From the NCBI GenBank assembly GCA_031280645.1, contig JAITGL010000030.1:1-9436 (forward strand): a stretch of DNA of 9,436 nt. The letters run 5' to 3'. This document shows positions 1 through 6,361 of the stretch, piece by piece. The position numbers were made by a program, and so were the translations under genes. Source of the DNA: Tannerellaceae bacterium (GTDB lineage Bacteria; Bacteroidota; Bacteroidia; Bacteroidales; Tannerellaceae). The number at the start of each line of letters is the position of its first letter. Within the stretch, counting starts at the first letter, position 1. Under the pieces are notes generated by a model. The model searched no databases, had not been told where the DNA came from, and was given only the letters and a program-made list of their open reading frames with translations.

Positions 1-420
1 CTGCCCTCCTTCTCGCCCGCATTCGGCGAAGCCTTCCTGACGCTGCACCCCACAGCCTACGCGGGCGTGCTTGCCAAGAAGATGAAGGAGCACGGCGCCA
101 AGGCCTATCTGGTAAACACTGGCTGGAACGGCAGCGGCAAGCGCATCTCCATAAAAGATACGCGCGCTATCATCGACGCCATCATCGACGGCTCGATCGA
201 GAAAGCCGAGCAGGTGCATATCCCAATCCTCAACCTCTACGCTCCCAAAAAGCTGAACAATGTATCGGAAGGCATCCTGGATCCTCGCGATACATACGCC
301 AATGTAGGCGAGTGGGAAGAGAAAGCCAAATCCCTTGCCGCGAAGTACCTCAAGAACTTTGAGCAATATTGCGACAACGATGCGGCCAAAGCCCTGATAC
401 CTTCGGGCCCCCAGCTCTAA
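1..420 (+). CDS. pckA: Phosphoenolpyruvate carboxykinase (ATP), C-terminal part
   Basis: The reading frame is open from the first base of the window and stops at TAA 418-420, so 139 C-terminal residues are visible and the start lies upstream. The enzyme interconverts oxaloacetate plus ATP with phosphoenolpyruvate, CO2 and ADP in the cytoplasm; in anaerobic Bacteroidetes it often runs in the carboxylating direction toward succinate. Recognition rests on the near-collinear match to the end of the ATP-type family: [10 protein letters not shown], then [20 protein letters not shown] (nucleotide-site region with the conserved RISIKDTR), then the ILDPRDTYA motif and a short tail ending GPQL, as in E. 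coli PckA (GPKL). The length from these motifs to the stop is as expected, so the 3' end is intact. A strong terminator follows 25 nt after the stop, so the gene ends its transcription unit. Confidence 0.96.
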   Translation: MPSFSPAFGEAFLTLHPTAYAGVLAKKMKEHGAKAYLVNTGWNGSGKRISIKDTRAIIDAIIDGSIEKAEQVHIPILNLYAPKKLNNVSEGILDPRDTYANVGEWEEKAKSLAAKYLKNFEQYCDNDAAKALIPSGPQL

Positions 421-445
421 GAGTAGTTAATCGATATAATGACGC

Positions 446-483
446 AGCGCGGCTCCCTTAGAAGGGGGGGTCGCGCTTTTTTT
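446..483 (+). terminator. Rho-independent terminator of pckA
   Basis: The arms AGCGCGG (446-452) and TCGCGCT (471-477) pair with one G-T wobble. The stem continues inward as CTCCC against the G-run at 464-470, closing on a short loop around TTAGAA. Seven Ts (477-483) follow directly. It lies 25 nt after the pckA stop, the expected place and form for an intrinsic terminator. Confidence 0.88.
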
Positions 484-540
484 GCGTTTGCCCCCATCGG
501 TTTGACGTGGGCGCGCGGCGGTTATTCGACAAAGCCGCCT

Positions 541-633
541 CAGCCTAACGAACGCATCCTTCAACTCAATCCCGGCGACGTGGAAATCAAAGAGAATCTC
601 CAAAGAGTAAGAGGGGAACTATACTCTCGATGA
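541..633 (+). pseudogene. Possible remnant of a TPR-like protein C-terminus
   Basis: In frame with the TGA at 631-633, the last 30 codons read like the end of a tetratricopeptide or helical-hairpin protein: NERILQLNPGD, then VEIKENLQRVRGELYSR. The pattern of A/I-L-x-L-N-P-G-D followed by an E/N-rich amphipathic helix is typical of a TPR boundary. No body of such a protein precedes it: the frame upstream runs into the pckA terminator, and the only ATG (439) lies before that terminator, in sequence that looks non-coding. A strong terminator begins 29 nt after the stop, as if it once ended a real gene. This is inferred from composition and motif only; chance is possible, and no parent family can be named. 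Confidence 0.25.
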
Positions 634-662
634 TTCTGCTTGCCGATGTTGTTCCAACCCGC

Positions 663-700
663 GGCCGCCCTGTTCCGAATGAACTTGGCGGCCTTTTTTT
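663..700 (+). terminator. Strong rho-independent terminator
   Basis: A perfect 7-bp stem, GGCCGCC (663-669) with GGCGGCC (687-693), encloses an inner pairing GTTC (672-675) with GAAC (681-684) around a CGAAT loop, and is followed by seven Ts (694-700). No intact gene lies between it and the pckA terminator, so it either backs up pckA or is the original terminator of the remnant ending at 633. Confidence 0.85.
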
Positions 701-727
701 GTATGCAGCTGAAGTCGGCTATATTTG
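698..727 (+). promoter_or_regulatory. Candidate Bacteroidetes promoter for comF
   Basis: TATATTTG (720-727) fits the Bacteroidetes -7 consensus TAnnTTTG exactly. An upstream TTTG (698-701) sits 18 nt before it, near the usual spacing for the -33 TTTG element. Initiation about 6-8 nt downstream would give a comF leader of roughly 65 nt. The -33 element is formed by the last bases of the preceding terminator T tract. This is a motif match only. Confidence 0.5.
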
Positions 728-797
728 CATCGGCAATAAATAACCCATTCCTTAACGATACGAATCCCATTCTTCTTTACATTAATATAATTCAATA

Positions 798-1577
798 ATG
801 AAACCAATAAACCTATTCGGCCGCAAAACCAAGCCGCAGCCCGCCTTCATCCGTCATGCCGCTAAAGTCCCCGAAACGAAAACAATGGGCAGAGTTCTAT
901 GGGACGACATCCTCAACTTCTTCTTCCCCCGCCTTTGCACCGTATGCTCCTCCTATCTCACAGCCGGCGAGGAGCACATCTGCATAGGATGCCTCAACCG
1001 CTTGCCCCGCGCCGCTCACTTCGGCCGTAACGACAACCGGGCCGCTATGCGCATGGCCGACTTCGGAACCGCGATACCGGCTGCATCTCTGCTAAACTAT
1101 TCGCACGAAAAAAGCGTGCAGGACATAATATACAGCTTTAAATACTACGGCAACAAAGAGCTGGCCTTCATTATGGGCCGCCTAATGGGACAAGCCGCGC
1201 AACCCTGGCCCGAATACAGCGACATCGACTACCTAGTTCCTGTTCCGCTCCATCGCCGGAAGGAGAGGCGGCGCGGATACAACCAGGCGGAGTGGCTATG
1301 CCGGGGGATATCGTCGGTTTGGGAAACGCCGGTTGTGGTTAACGCCTTGCTTAGATGCAAGCCAACGAAGTCGCAAGTGTCGAAATCTTACCTTAACCGG
1401 AAAAAGATTCTTAGCGGCAATGTTTTCGCAGTAACCGGCGCCGAAACCCTCGAAGGTAAAAATCTCCTGCTCGTCGACGACGTTTTAACCACCGGCTCCA
1501 CAATCACAGCCTGCGCAACTCCACTGCTAAAGATAGCCGGAACGAGGGTGATGGTCTTTACGCTTGCCGTTACCTGA
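798..1577 (+). CDS. comF: ComF family phosphoribosyltransferase-like protein
   Basis: This 259-residue cytoplasmic protein has ComF architecture. An N-terminal four-cysteine zinc-binding motif (C47-T-V-C50 and C62-I-G-C65) is followed by the double-ribosyl-like region with the signature RRRGYNQAEWL near residues 157-167 and the PRPP-binding loop LLLVDDVLTTGST (223-235), where the paired Asp and TTGST bind ribose-phosphate and Mg-diphosphate. In transformable bacteria ComF supports single-strand DNA uptake or processing at the inner face of the membrane; in Bacteroidetes its role is uncertain and a PRTase activity is only inferred. Family members are usually about 220-240 residues. The first 29 residues are extra and poorly conserved in character, so an alternative start at ATG 885 (M30, just before the WDDILNFFFPRLC segment) is possible. 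I kept 798 because A/T-rich leader and a promoter match precede it. It appears monocistronic. Confidence 0.93.
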   Translation: MKPINLFGRKTKPQPAFIRHAAKVPETKTMGRVLWDDILNFFFPRLCTVCSSYLTAGEEHICIGCLNRLPRAAHFGRNDNRAAMRMADFGTAIPAASLLNYSHEKSVQDIIYSFKYYGNKELAFIMGRLMGQAAQPWPEYSDIDYLVPVPLHRRKERRRGYNQAEWLCRGISSVWETPVVVNALLRCKPTKSQVSKSYLNRKKILSGNVFAVTGAETLEGKNLLLVDDVLTTGSTITACATPLLKIAGTRVMVFTLAVT

Positions 1578-1579
1578 AG

Positions 1580-1600
1580 ACCGGAAGCTGAGGCTTCGGT
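1580..1600 (+). other. Small hairpin after comF, weak terminator candidate
   Basis: ACCGGAAGC (1580-1588) pairs with GCTTCGGT (1593-1600) across a TGAG tetraloop with one bulged G. It begins 2 nt after the comF stop. The following sequence, AATGAAAAACCTTTTAATT, lacks an immediate T run, so termination would be inefficient at best. It could instead protect the comF mRNA 3' end. Confidence 0.35.
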
Positions 1601-1689
1601 AATGAAAAACCTTTTAATTGACAGATATTTTGAATATTTTTTTCGGCCAGCCACTAAGGGTTAGTTTGATTTTACGTTACTTAATTAGT

Positions 1690-2679
1690 ATGAAAAGCAT
1701 AAATCAGGATATTGAAATATACATTGCCCGGTATTTAGCTGGCGAGGCCACACATGAAGATATAGTGAAACTGTCGGAATGGCTTGAGGCCGACGAAGCC
1801 AATAAAGATTCTTTCTGCCGCTATAATGCTTATTGGAATGCAAAGGTGGAACTCGTCCCGCCTCTCAACAAAGATGCCGCTTACCGTAAACTTTCTGCGC
1901 GCCTTGGGCAACGGAAGCGATGGGAGGCTGGTATTTTGCGCAAATGGCAGTTTTACGCCGCCGCGGCTGTTGTTGCAGCAATTATGGGATGGACGCTGTT
2001 CGGCCTGATGCAAACCCAGCCGCCCTCTCCGGCCAAAGAAATTCATCACTACTCGTATATGTCGGGCAAATTCGTACTGCCGCTCTGCTTGCCCGACGGC
2101 ACGGAGGTGTCGCTCAACAGTAATAGCTCTCTAACCTATACGAGCCATTACGGAAATAACGTTCGGGAGGTATCGCTTCAGGGCGAAGCGTATTTTCGAG
2201 TAGTGAGGAACGAGGGGAGGGAGTTTGTAGTTGTTATGGGCGACAACCGGATTGTCGTACTGGGTACTTCATTCAACGTATGCTATAATAAGGATGACGA
2301 TGTGCTGACAACAACCCTGATGGAAGGCTCCATACGCTTTGAAGCTCCGGAACAGACCGTTATTTTGAAACCCAACCAGCAGCTTTTGTACAACAGGTTT
2401 AACCGCAAGCTGAGCATTCACAGTGTTGACGGCGAGATTATATCGGCATGGAAAGATAATCTGATAAAGTATAAATCCCTTCCTTTCGCCGAATTTCTAA
2501 AGCTATTGGAAAAGCAGTATGATGTAGAGATTATCCTTACCGACCATGCTCTCGGCGCAAGCCAGGTAAGCGGAACCTTCGACGTTTCCCTCTCGCTCGA
2601 ACAAATTCTTGATATGATGAATAAAAGCCTTTCATGCAAATGGAAAAAGAACGGCAACCGATATGAGATTATAAAATAA
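1690..2679 (+). CDS. FecR family anti-sigma factor
   Basis: This 329-residue inner-membrane anti-sigma regulator should hold an ECF sigma factor in check and release it when its outer-membrane receptor binds ligand. The cytoplasmic N-terminus (about 1-80) is the helical sigma-binding region, with IEIYIARYLAGEATHEDIVKL and EWL typical of Bacteroidetes members. A single membrane helix lies near residues 86-107 (AAAAVVAAIMGWTLFG). The periplasmic FecR domain follows, marked by LPDGTEVSLNSNSSLTY (134-150), VSLQGEAYFRV and VVLGTSFNV. The C-terminal domain from about 260 (FAEFLKLLEKQYDVEI ... SLEQILDMM ... YEIIK) matches the DUF4974 type that ends these proteins. I chose ATG 1690: an in-frame TTG at 1618 would add 24 residues with no family character. 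The usual ECF sigma gene is not upstream; comF is. A 234-nt leader and an STN-bearing susC follow, which fits a matched signalling pair. Confidence 0.93.
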   Translation: MKSINQDIEIYIARYLAGEATHEDIVKLSEWLEADEANKDSFCRYNAYWNAKVELVPPLNKDAAYRKLSARLGQRKRWEAGILRKWQFYAAAAVVAAIMGWTLFGLMQTQPPSPAKEIHHYSYMSGKFVLPLCLPDGTEVSLNSNSSLTYTSHYGNNVREVSLQGEAYFRVVRNEGREFVVVMGDNRIVVLGTSFNVCYNKDDDVLTTTLMEGSIRFEAPEQTVILKPNQQLLYNRFNRKLSIHSVDGEIISAWKDNLIKYKSLPFAEFLKLLEKQYDVEIILTDHALGASQVSGTFDVSLSLEQILDMMNKSLSCKWKKNGNRYEIIK

Positions 2680-2704
2680 GCGTAACCTTAAAAAATATTT
2701 GCCC

Positions 2705-2734
2705 ATGAACAACACAATGAAGAAGCCCACTTAA
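2705..2734 (+). other. Tiny leader ORF upstream of susC (9 codons)
   Basis: ATG 2705 opens MNNTMKKPT and stops at TAA 2732-2734, between fecR and susC. It is directly followed by a G-rich stretch and a potential stem GCGGG (2735-2739) with CCCGC (2763-2767). Nothing proves translation. A short ORF right before structured leader RNA is at least compatible with a leader peptide, but chance is the simpler reading. Confidence 0.15.
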
Positions 2735-2767
2735 GCGGGGGACGCGCTGAAAGGCGAGTATTCCCGC
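2735..2767 (+). other. Potential leader-RNA hairpin upstream of susC
   Basis: GCGGG (2735-2739) can pair with CCCGC (2763-2767), and within it CGC (2743-2745) with GCG (2754-2756). The stem is modest and no T tract follows, so it is not a terminator. It would lie in the susC leader if transcription reads through from fecR or starts upstream. Confidence 0.3.
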
Positions 2768-2787
2768 ATCCGTTTAAAAGCATCCGC

Positions 2788-2830
2788 AAAAAAAAAGAAG
2801 CCGACGCCCCGGCAAGGGCAATTGGCTTCT
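2788..2830 (-). terminator. Minus-strand intrinsic terminator in the susC leader
   Basis: Read on the minus strand, AGAAGCC (2830-2824) pairs perfectly with GGCTTCT (2802-2796), with an inner GCCC/GGGC pairing (2819-2816 with 2809-2806), and runs straight into an uninterrupted T tract matching the nine As at 2788-2796. On the plus strand the same hairpin is preceded by As and followed by AAACAAATTA, so it is a good terminator in one direction only. No minus-strand protein gene exists here for it to end, which points to a non-coding antisense transcript. Confidence 0.75.
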
Positions 2831-2901
2831 AAACAAATTAAAAAAGAATCGGGGGAGAAGTCTGTCACAACTAATGTTCCCGATAGTTTTCAACTTAATT
2901 C
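2788..2901 (-). ncRNA. Predicted cis-antisense small RNA opposite the susC leader
   Basis: A transcript from the minus-strand promoter match at 2914-2907, starting near 2901 and ending at the U tract over 2796-2788, would be about 110-115 nt and fully complementary to the last part of the susC 5' leader. The 5' end is an estimate from promoter spacing (roughly 6-8 nt after the box). Bacteroides PULs are known to carry such cis-encoded antisense sRNAs next to susC homologues (DonS of B. fragilis), where they repress the operon. The RNA contains a C-rich segment opposite the G-run at 2851-2855 and a terminal hairpin. By analogy it would mask the leader and lower SusC/SusD synthesis when substrate is absent. 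The terminator is clearly visible; promoter and function are inference. Confidence 0.5.
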
Positions 2902-2906
2902 AACAA

Positions 2907-2938
2907 CAAAATTATGGTAAATTCATGTAGAAATGAAA
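2907..2938 (-). promoter_or_regulatory. Candidate minus-strand promoter overlapping the susC start codon
   Basis: On the minus strand 2914-2907 reads TAATTTTG, an exact fit to TAnnTTTG. Upstream on that strand, 2938-2935 reads TTTC, one mismatch from the -33 TTTG, with a 20-nt spacer. The -7 box includes the base opposite the A of the susC ATG, so minus-strand initiation and susC translation or transcription would be physically entangled. Support comes from the terminator downstream on the same strand. Confidence 0.45.
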
Positions 2939-5900
2939 TCCATGCTCATATCCTGCTGAAAAGTTTACGGAGTATGGCCGCGACTGTTTGCCTGTTATTG
3001 CTCGCTTCTTTTCTTCGCCTTGAAGCATCGGCGTCATACGAGCAACTAACGAAACTGTCTATTGAAACGAAAGAAGTCGCCATCGTTCAAATATTCAAAA
3101 CGATTGAGCGTCAAAGCGAATATTTATTCAACTACGTAGATAACGACGTTATCGAAATCAAGCGCGAGATAAATGTGCAAGACGGCACCATTCATGAGAT
3201 TCTTGCGCAGGTTCTTAAAGACACCAACCTCTCTTACCACGTCGACAAGCGTCACATAACCATCTACAAGACTCCGAAGAACCCTCAAGCCACCCAGAAA
3301 AGAATAACCGGCGTTGTTACCGACGCCTCCGGCCAACCCGTAATCGGAGCCAACATTCTGGAGAAGGGTACAACAAACGGCGCCATCACCGACCTTGACG
3401 GCCGGTTCTCCCTCAACGTTGCCGACCGCGCCCTGCTGGTTATATCTTACATCGGCTTCAATACCCAAGAAGTAGCCGTGGGCAACCGAACCAATTTAGA
3501 GATAAGCCTTGCCGAAAGCGCTCTGAACTTAGATGAAGTAGTTGTAACCGCGCTCGGTATCAAGAGGCAGGCAAAAGCCTTAGCCTATTCGTCGGCCGAA
3601 GTAAAAGGAGACGATTTGGAGCAAACTTCCGACGTTAATGTTATGAACACCCTGGCCGGAAAGATTGCCGGCGTTAACATCTCGACATTAGGCACAGGAA
3701 TAGCCGGCTCATCCCAGGTATTGATCAGAGGAAACACAACCATTAACGGCAACAGTAATCCGATGTATGTAATAGACGGCGTACAAATCAACCTCTCAAC
3801 CGTTAGCGCCAACAGCCGCAACCGCGACTTCGGCGACATACTAAACACCCTCAATATGGACGACGTTGAATCTATAAGCGTACTAAAAGGAGCCGCAGCC
3901 ACCGCCCTCTACGGTTCGCAGGCGGCAAACGGCGTTGTGCTGATCACAACCAAGAAGGGGAGCAGTAATAAAGGGCAATCATTCGGAGTAACTTACAGCG
4001 GCAATTTCGGTATAGAAGAGTATGTTAATCCGTTCAGAAACCGCCAGACCACATACGGCGTCGGCATCGAAGGGAAAAAGCCCGCCGTTAACGTTAACGG
4101 ATGGGGATACAACGCTCACCAGGAATGGGGAGGCAAATACGACGGAAGCGAAGCATACTATCCCGACAATACTACCCCGGTACCCTGGGGATACAACTAT
4201 CACGGGCTTCCCTGGGATACGTTCACCCGAAGCGCATTCTTCACCAACAACTCGCTTGCATTTTCAGGCGGCAGCGAAAAGCAAAACTACCGCTTGTCGG
4301 TATCCGATATGAGGCAACAATCGCCGTTGCCCAATTCTGACATGAACCGTCAAACAATCAGCTTGAATACAAGTTCGGATATCGGATCAAGGCTACATGT
4401 CGACTCTAAAATTGAATACTCGACAATGGCGGTAAAAAACCGTCCGAACACCCAATCGTTCGTGTGGGTACTGGGGCACATGCCAACCATGTGGGATATC
4501 AATTGGGCCAAAGGCGTAACCTCAAAAACCGGAGCCAACGCAGCAGGCAATATGCTTCCATGGAGCACCAACGAATACTATCACAACCCCTATTGGGCCG
4601 CCTACCAGAACGAAGCTAACGACCAGCGCGACCGCATAAACGTGCTCCTCTCCGGACGATTCGATATAACAAGCTACCTATTCCTCACCGGCCGGATCGG
4701 CATGGATTTGAATGTCCTGAAAGCCCGCATCGTCGAATCGTACGGCGCCACCCAATTCTCGCAAGGAACAGGAAGCGTAGACGAGTTTACCATAAGGAAC
4801 AGCCAATGGAACGCCGATTACTCCATCGTCTTCAATAAAGACATCAAAGACTTTAATCTTAATGCAATGCTCGGCGGAAGCTTCAAGCAATCGAAAAGCA
4901 ATAAGGACGGACTTACCGGTACCCGCTTATCCATCCCATACTACCATGAAGTCACCAACGCCTCCGTTCTTGCAACCAATGTATCCTACTCCGAATACGG
5001 AATAAACTCGCTGTACGGAAGCGTAGAGCTTTCCTACAAAAACTTTGTTTACCTCACAGGAACCGGGCGCAACGACTGGTTTTCAAGCCTGTCTCCATCC
5101 AACAACAGTATCTTTTACCCAAGCGTAGGGTTAAGCTACATCTTCTCGCAGCAGTTTAAGCTCCCCAAGCAAATAACATTCGGGAAGCTAAGAGTATCGT
5201 ACGCCGAGGCGGGAGGAGGAGCAAGCCCTTATATGACCAAATTCGGATATACAACCAACGCCCAGGGTTACGCCGGCTATCCACTACTCTCGCTGCCGAC
5301 AACAATACCCAAGTCGGATCTCAGGCCCTATGAAACCCGCGAATATGAGTTTGGGCTCGACATTCGGCTGTTCGACAGTCGCCTATCCTTCGATTACGCC
5401 TATTACGACAAGCTTACACGGAACGATATCGTAAGCGTTAGCATACCACTTTCGAGCGGATACGAAAACGCAACCGTCAACCTCGGCGAGATGGGCAACA
5501 AAGGGCACGAGTTTATGCTCTCGGTTATTCCGCTCAAAGGAAAATTCACATGGGATATGACGTTTACCTACACATACAATCAAAGCAAGGTACTCGATCT
5601 CGGAGGCGTTAACGAACTCCAGGTAGGAGGCTACTCCGACGCTGCCAATGTAACCACAAAGCAAATCGTAGGGAAACCTTTCTCCTCCATTGTAGGATAC
5701 GCCCAAGCAGTCGACGAAGCTTCAGGCCAACCCATATGGTACTGGAACGCCTCAAGGGGAATATGGTTTCCCCAGAAAACCGCCGAGCCGCAGATACTCG
5801 GATCGGGGCTGCATCCCAACATGGGCAGCGTCTCAACCTCGCTTAACTATAAAGGAATAACGCTAAGCGCCATGATCGACGCCAAATGGGGAGCCAAAGT

Positions 5901-6348
5901 ATTCTCGTACTCCGAATGGGATATGACCTCAAGAGGACACAGCAAGCGCACCGTAGGATACCGCGAAAGCGGAATCCCCATCGAAGGCGTTTATCTCAAT
6001 TCCGAAGGGAAATACGTCCCCTTAGATCACGATACCAATATCCCCTACGAACGAAACCTCTTTGAGAATTACTACCGCTACGGAATGGGCGATCTTGTAT
6101 CCTACAACGTTTTCGACGCTTCCTATATAAAGATGCGGCAACTTTCGATCGCCTACACCGTGCAGAAATCAATGCTCAAGAAGCTGCCCATACAAAACGT
6201 CAAGATCTCGGTAGTAGGGCGTAATCTCTTCGACATAATCAACCACCTCCCCAACGGAGATGCCTCGACGCTGAATAATAACGGGCTCGAACGATTCGCC
6301 CTGCCCGCCACGCGCAATTATTCATTGAACATTAATCTCTCATTCTAA
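2914..6348 (+). CDS. SusC/RagA family TonB-linked outer-membrane porin with STN signalling domain
   Basis: This 1144-residue outer-membrane importer transports glycans or peptides into the periplasm using TonB energy. Order of parts: signal peptide (hydrophobic core near 21-33, likely cleavage after ASA at 38-40); STN signalling domain (about 42-119, ending RHITIYK); CarboxypepD-regulatory-like beta sandwich (about 130-202, starting RITGVVTDASGQPVIGANI and including the TTNGAITDLDGRF turn); the DEVVVTALG segment; TonB plug (about 205-350, with LAGKIAGVNI, PMYVIDGV and VLKGAAATALYGSQAANGVV); then the 22-strand barrel, ending in the aromatic C-terminus YSLNINLSF expected for BAM insertion. The STN domain marks it as a signal-transducing member, which fits the fecR gene just upstream. 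The susD start is 13 nt after its stop, so the pair is co-transcribed. ATG 2914 gives a complete signal peptide and is preceded by an A-rich CAACAACAAAATT. Codons are rich in C-ending forms. The substrate cannot be told. Confidence 0.96.
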   Translation: MVNSCRNEIHAHILLKSLRSMAATVCLLLLASFLRLEASASYEQLTKLSIETKEVAIVQIFKTIERQSEYLFNYVDNDVIEIKREINVQDGTIHEILAQVLKDTNLSYHVDKRHITIYKTPKNPQATQKRITGVVTDASGQPVIGANILEKGTTNGAITDLDGRFSLNVADRALLVISYIGFNTQEVAVGNRTNLEISLAESALNLDEVVVTALGIKRQAKALAYSSAEVKGDDLEQTSDVNVMNTLAGKIAGVNISTLGTGIAGSSQVLIRGNTTINGNSNPMYVIDGVQINLSTVSANSRNRDFGDILNTLNMDDVESISVLKGAAATALYGSQAANGVVLITTKKGSSNKGQSFGVTYSGNFGIEEYVNPFRNRQTTYGVGIEGKKPAVNVNGWGYNAHQEWGGKYDGSEAYYPDNTTPVPWGYNYHGLPWDTFTRSAFFTNNSLAFSGGSEKQNYRLSVSDMRQQSPLPNSDMNRQTISLNTSSDIGSRLHVDSKIEYSTMAVKNRPNTQSFVWVLGHMPTMWDINWAKGVTSKTGANAAGNMLPWSTNEYYHNPYWAAYQNEANDQRDRINVLLSGRFDITSYLFLTGRIGMDLNVLKARIVESYGATQFSQGTGSVDEFTIRNSQWNADYSIVFNKDIKDFNLNAMLGGSFKQSKSNKDGLTGTRLSIPYYHEVTNASVLATNVSYSEYGINSLYGSVELSYKNFVYLTGTGRNDWFSSLSPSNNSIFYPSVGLSYIFSQQFKLPKQITFGKLRVSYAEAGGGASPYMTKFGYTTNAQGYAGYPLLSLPTTIPKSDLRPYETREYEFGLDIRLFDSRLSFDYAYYDKLTRNDIVSVSIPLSSGYENATVNLGEMGNKGHEFMLSVIPLKGKFTWDMTFTYTYNQSKVLDLGGVNELQVGGYSDAANVTTKQIVGKPFSSIVGYAQAVDEASGQPIWYWNASRGIWFPQKTAEPQILGSGLHPNMGSVSTSLNYKGITLSAMIDAKWGAKVFSYSEWDMTSRGHSKRTVGYRESGIPIEGVYLNSEGKYVPLDHDTNIPYERNLFENYYRYGMGDLVSYNVFDASYIKMRQLSIAYTVQKSMLKKLPIQNVKISVVGRNLFDIINHLPNGDASTLNNNGLERFALPATRNYSLNINLSF

Positions 6349-6361
6349 ATTCAACCGCTTT

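Noticed and set aside
439..540. Upstream part of the + frame that ends at 633, starting at ATG 439
   Set aside because: It runs through the pckA terminator hairpin and T tract, so its composition is explained by RNA structure and not by coding; only the last 30 codons look protein-like.
1661..1668. TTAGTTTG as a promoter box for fecR
   Set aside because: It deviates from TAnnTTTG at the A and the nearest TTTG upstream (1629-1632) is about 28 nt away, too far for a -33 element.
1618..1689. TTG-initiated N-terminal extension of the FecR frame by 24 residues
   Set aside because: The added residues are hydrophobic and unlike family N-termini, while ATG 1690 begins a typical sigma-binding region and follows A/T-rich leader sequence.
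2694..2701. AATATTTG as a plus-strand promoter box for susC
   Set aside because: One mismatch to TAnnTTTG and no TTTG at the right distance upstream; susC may depend on an ECF-type promoter or readthrough from fecR.
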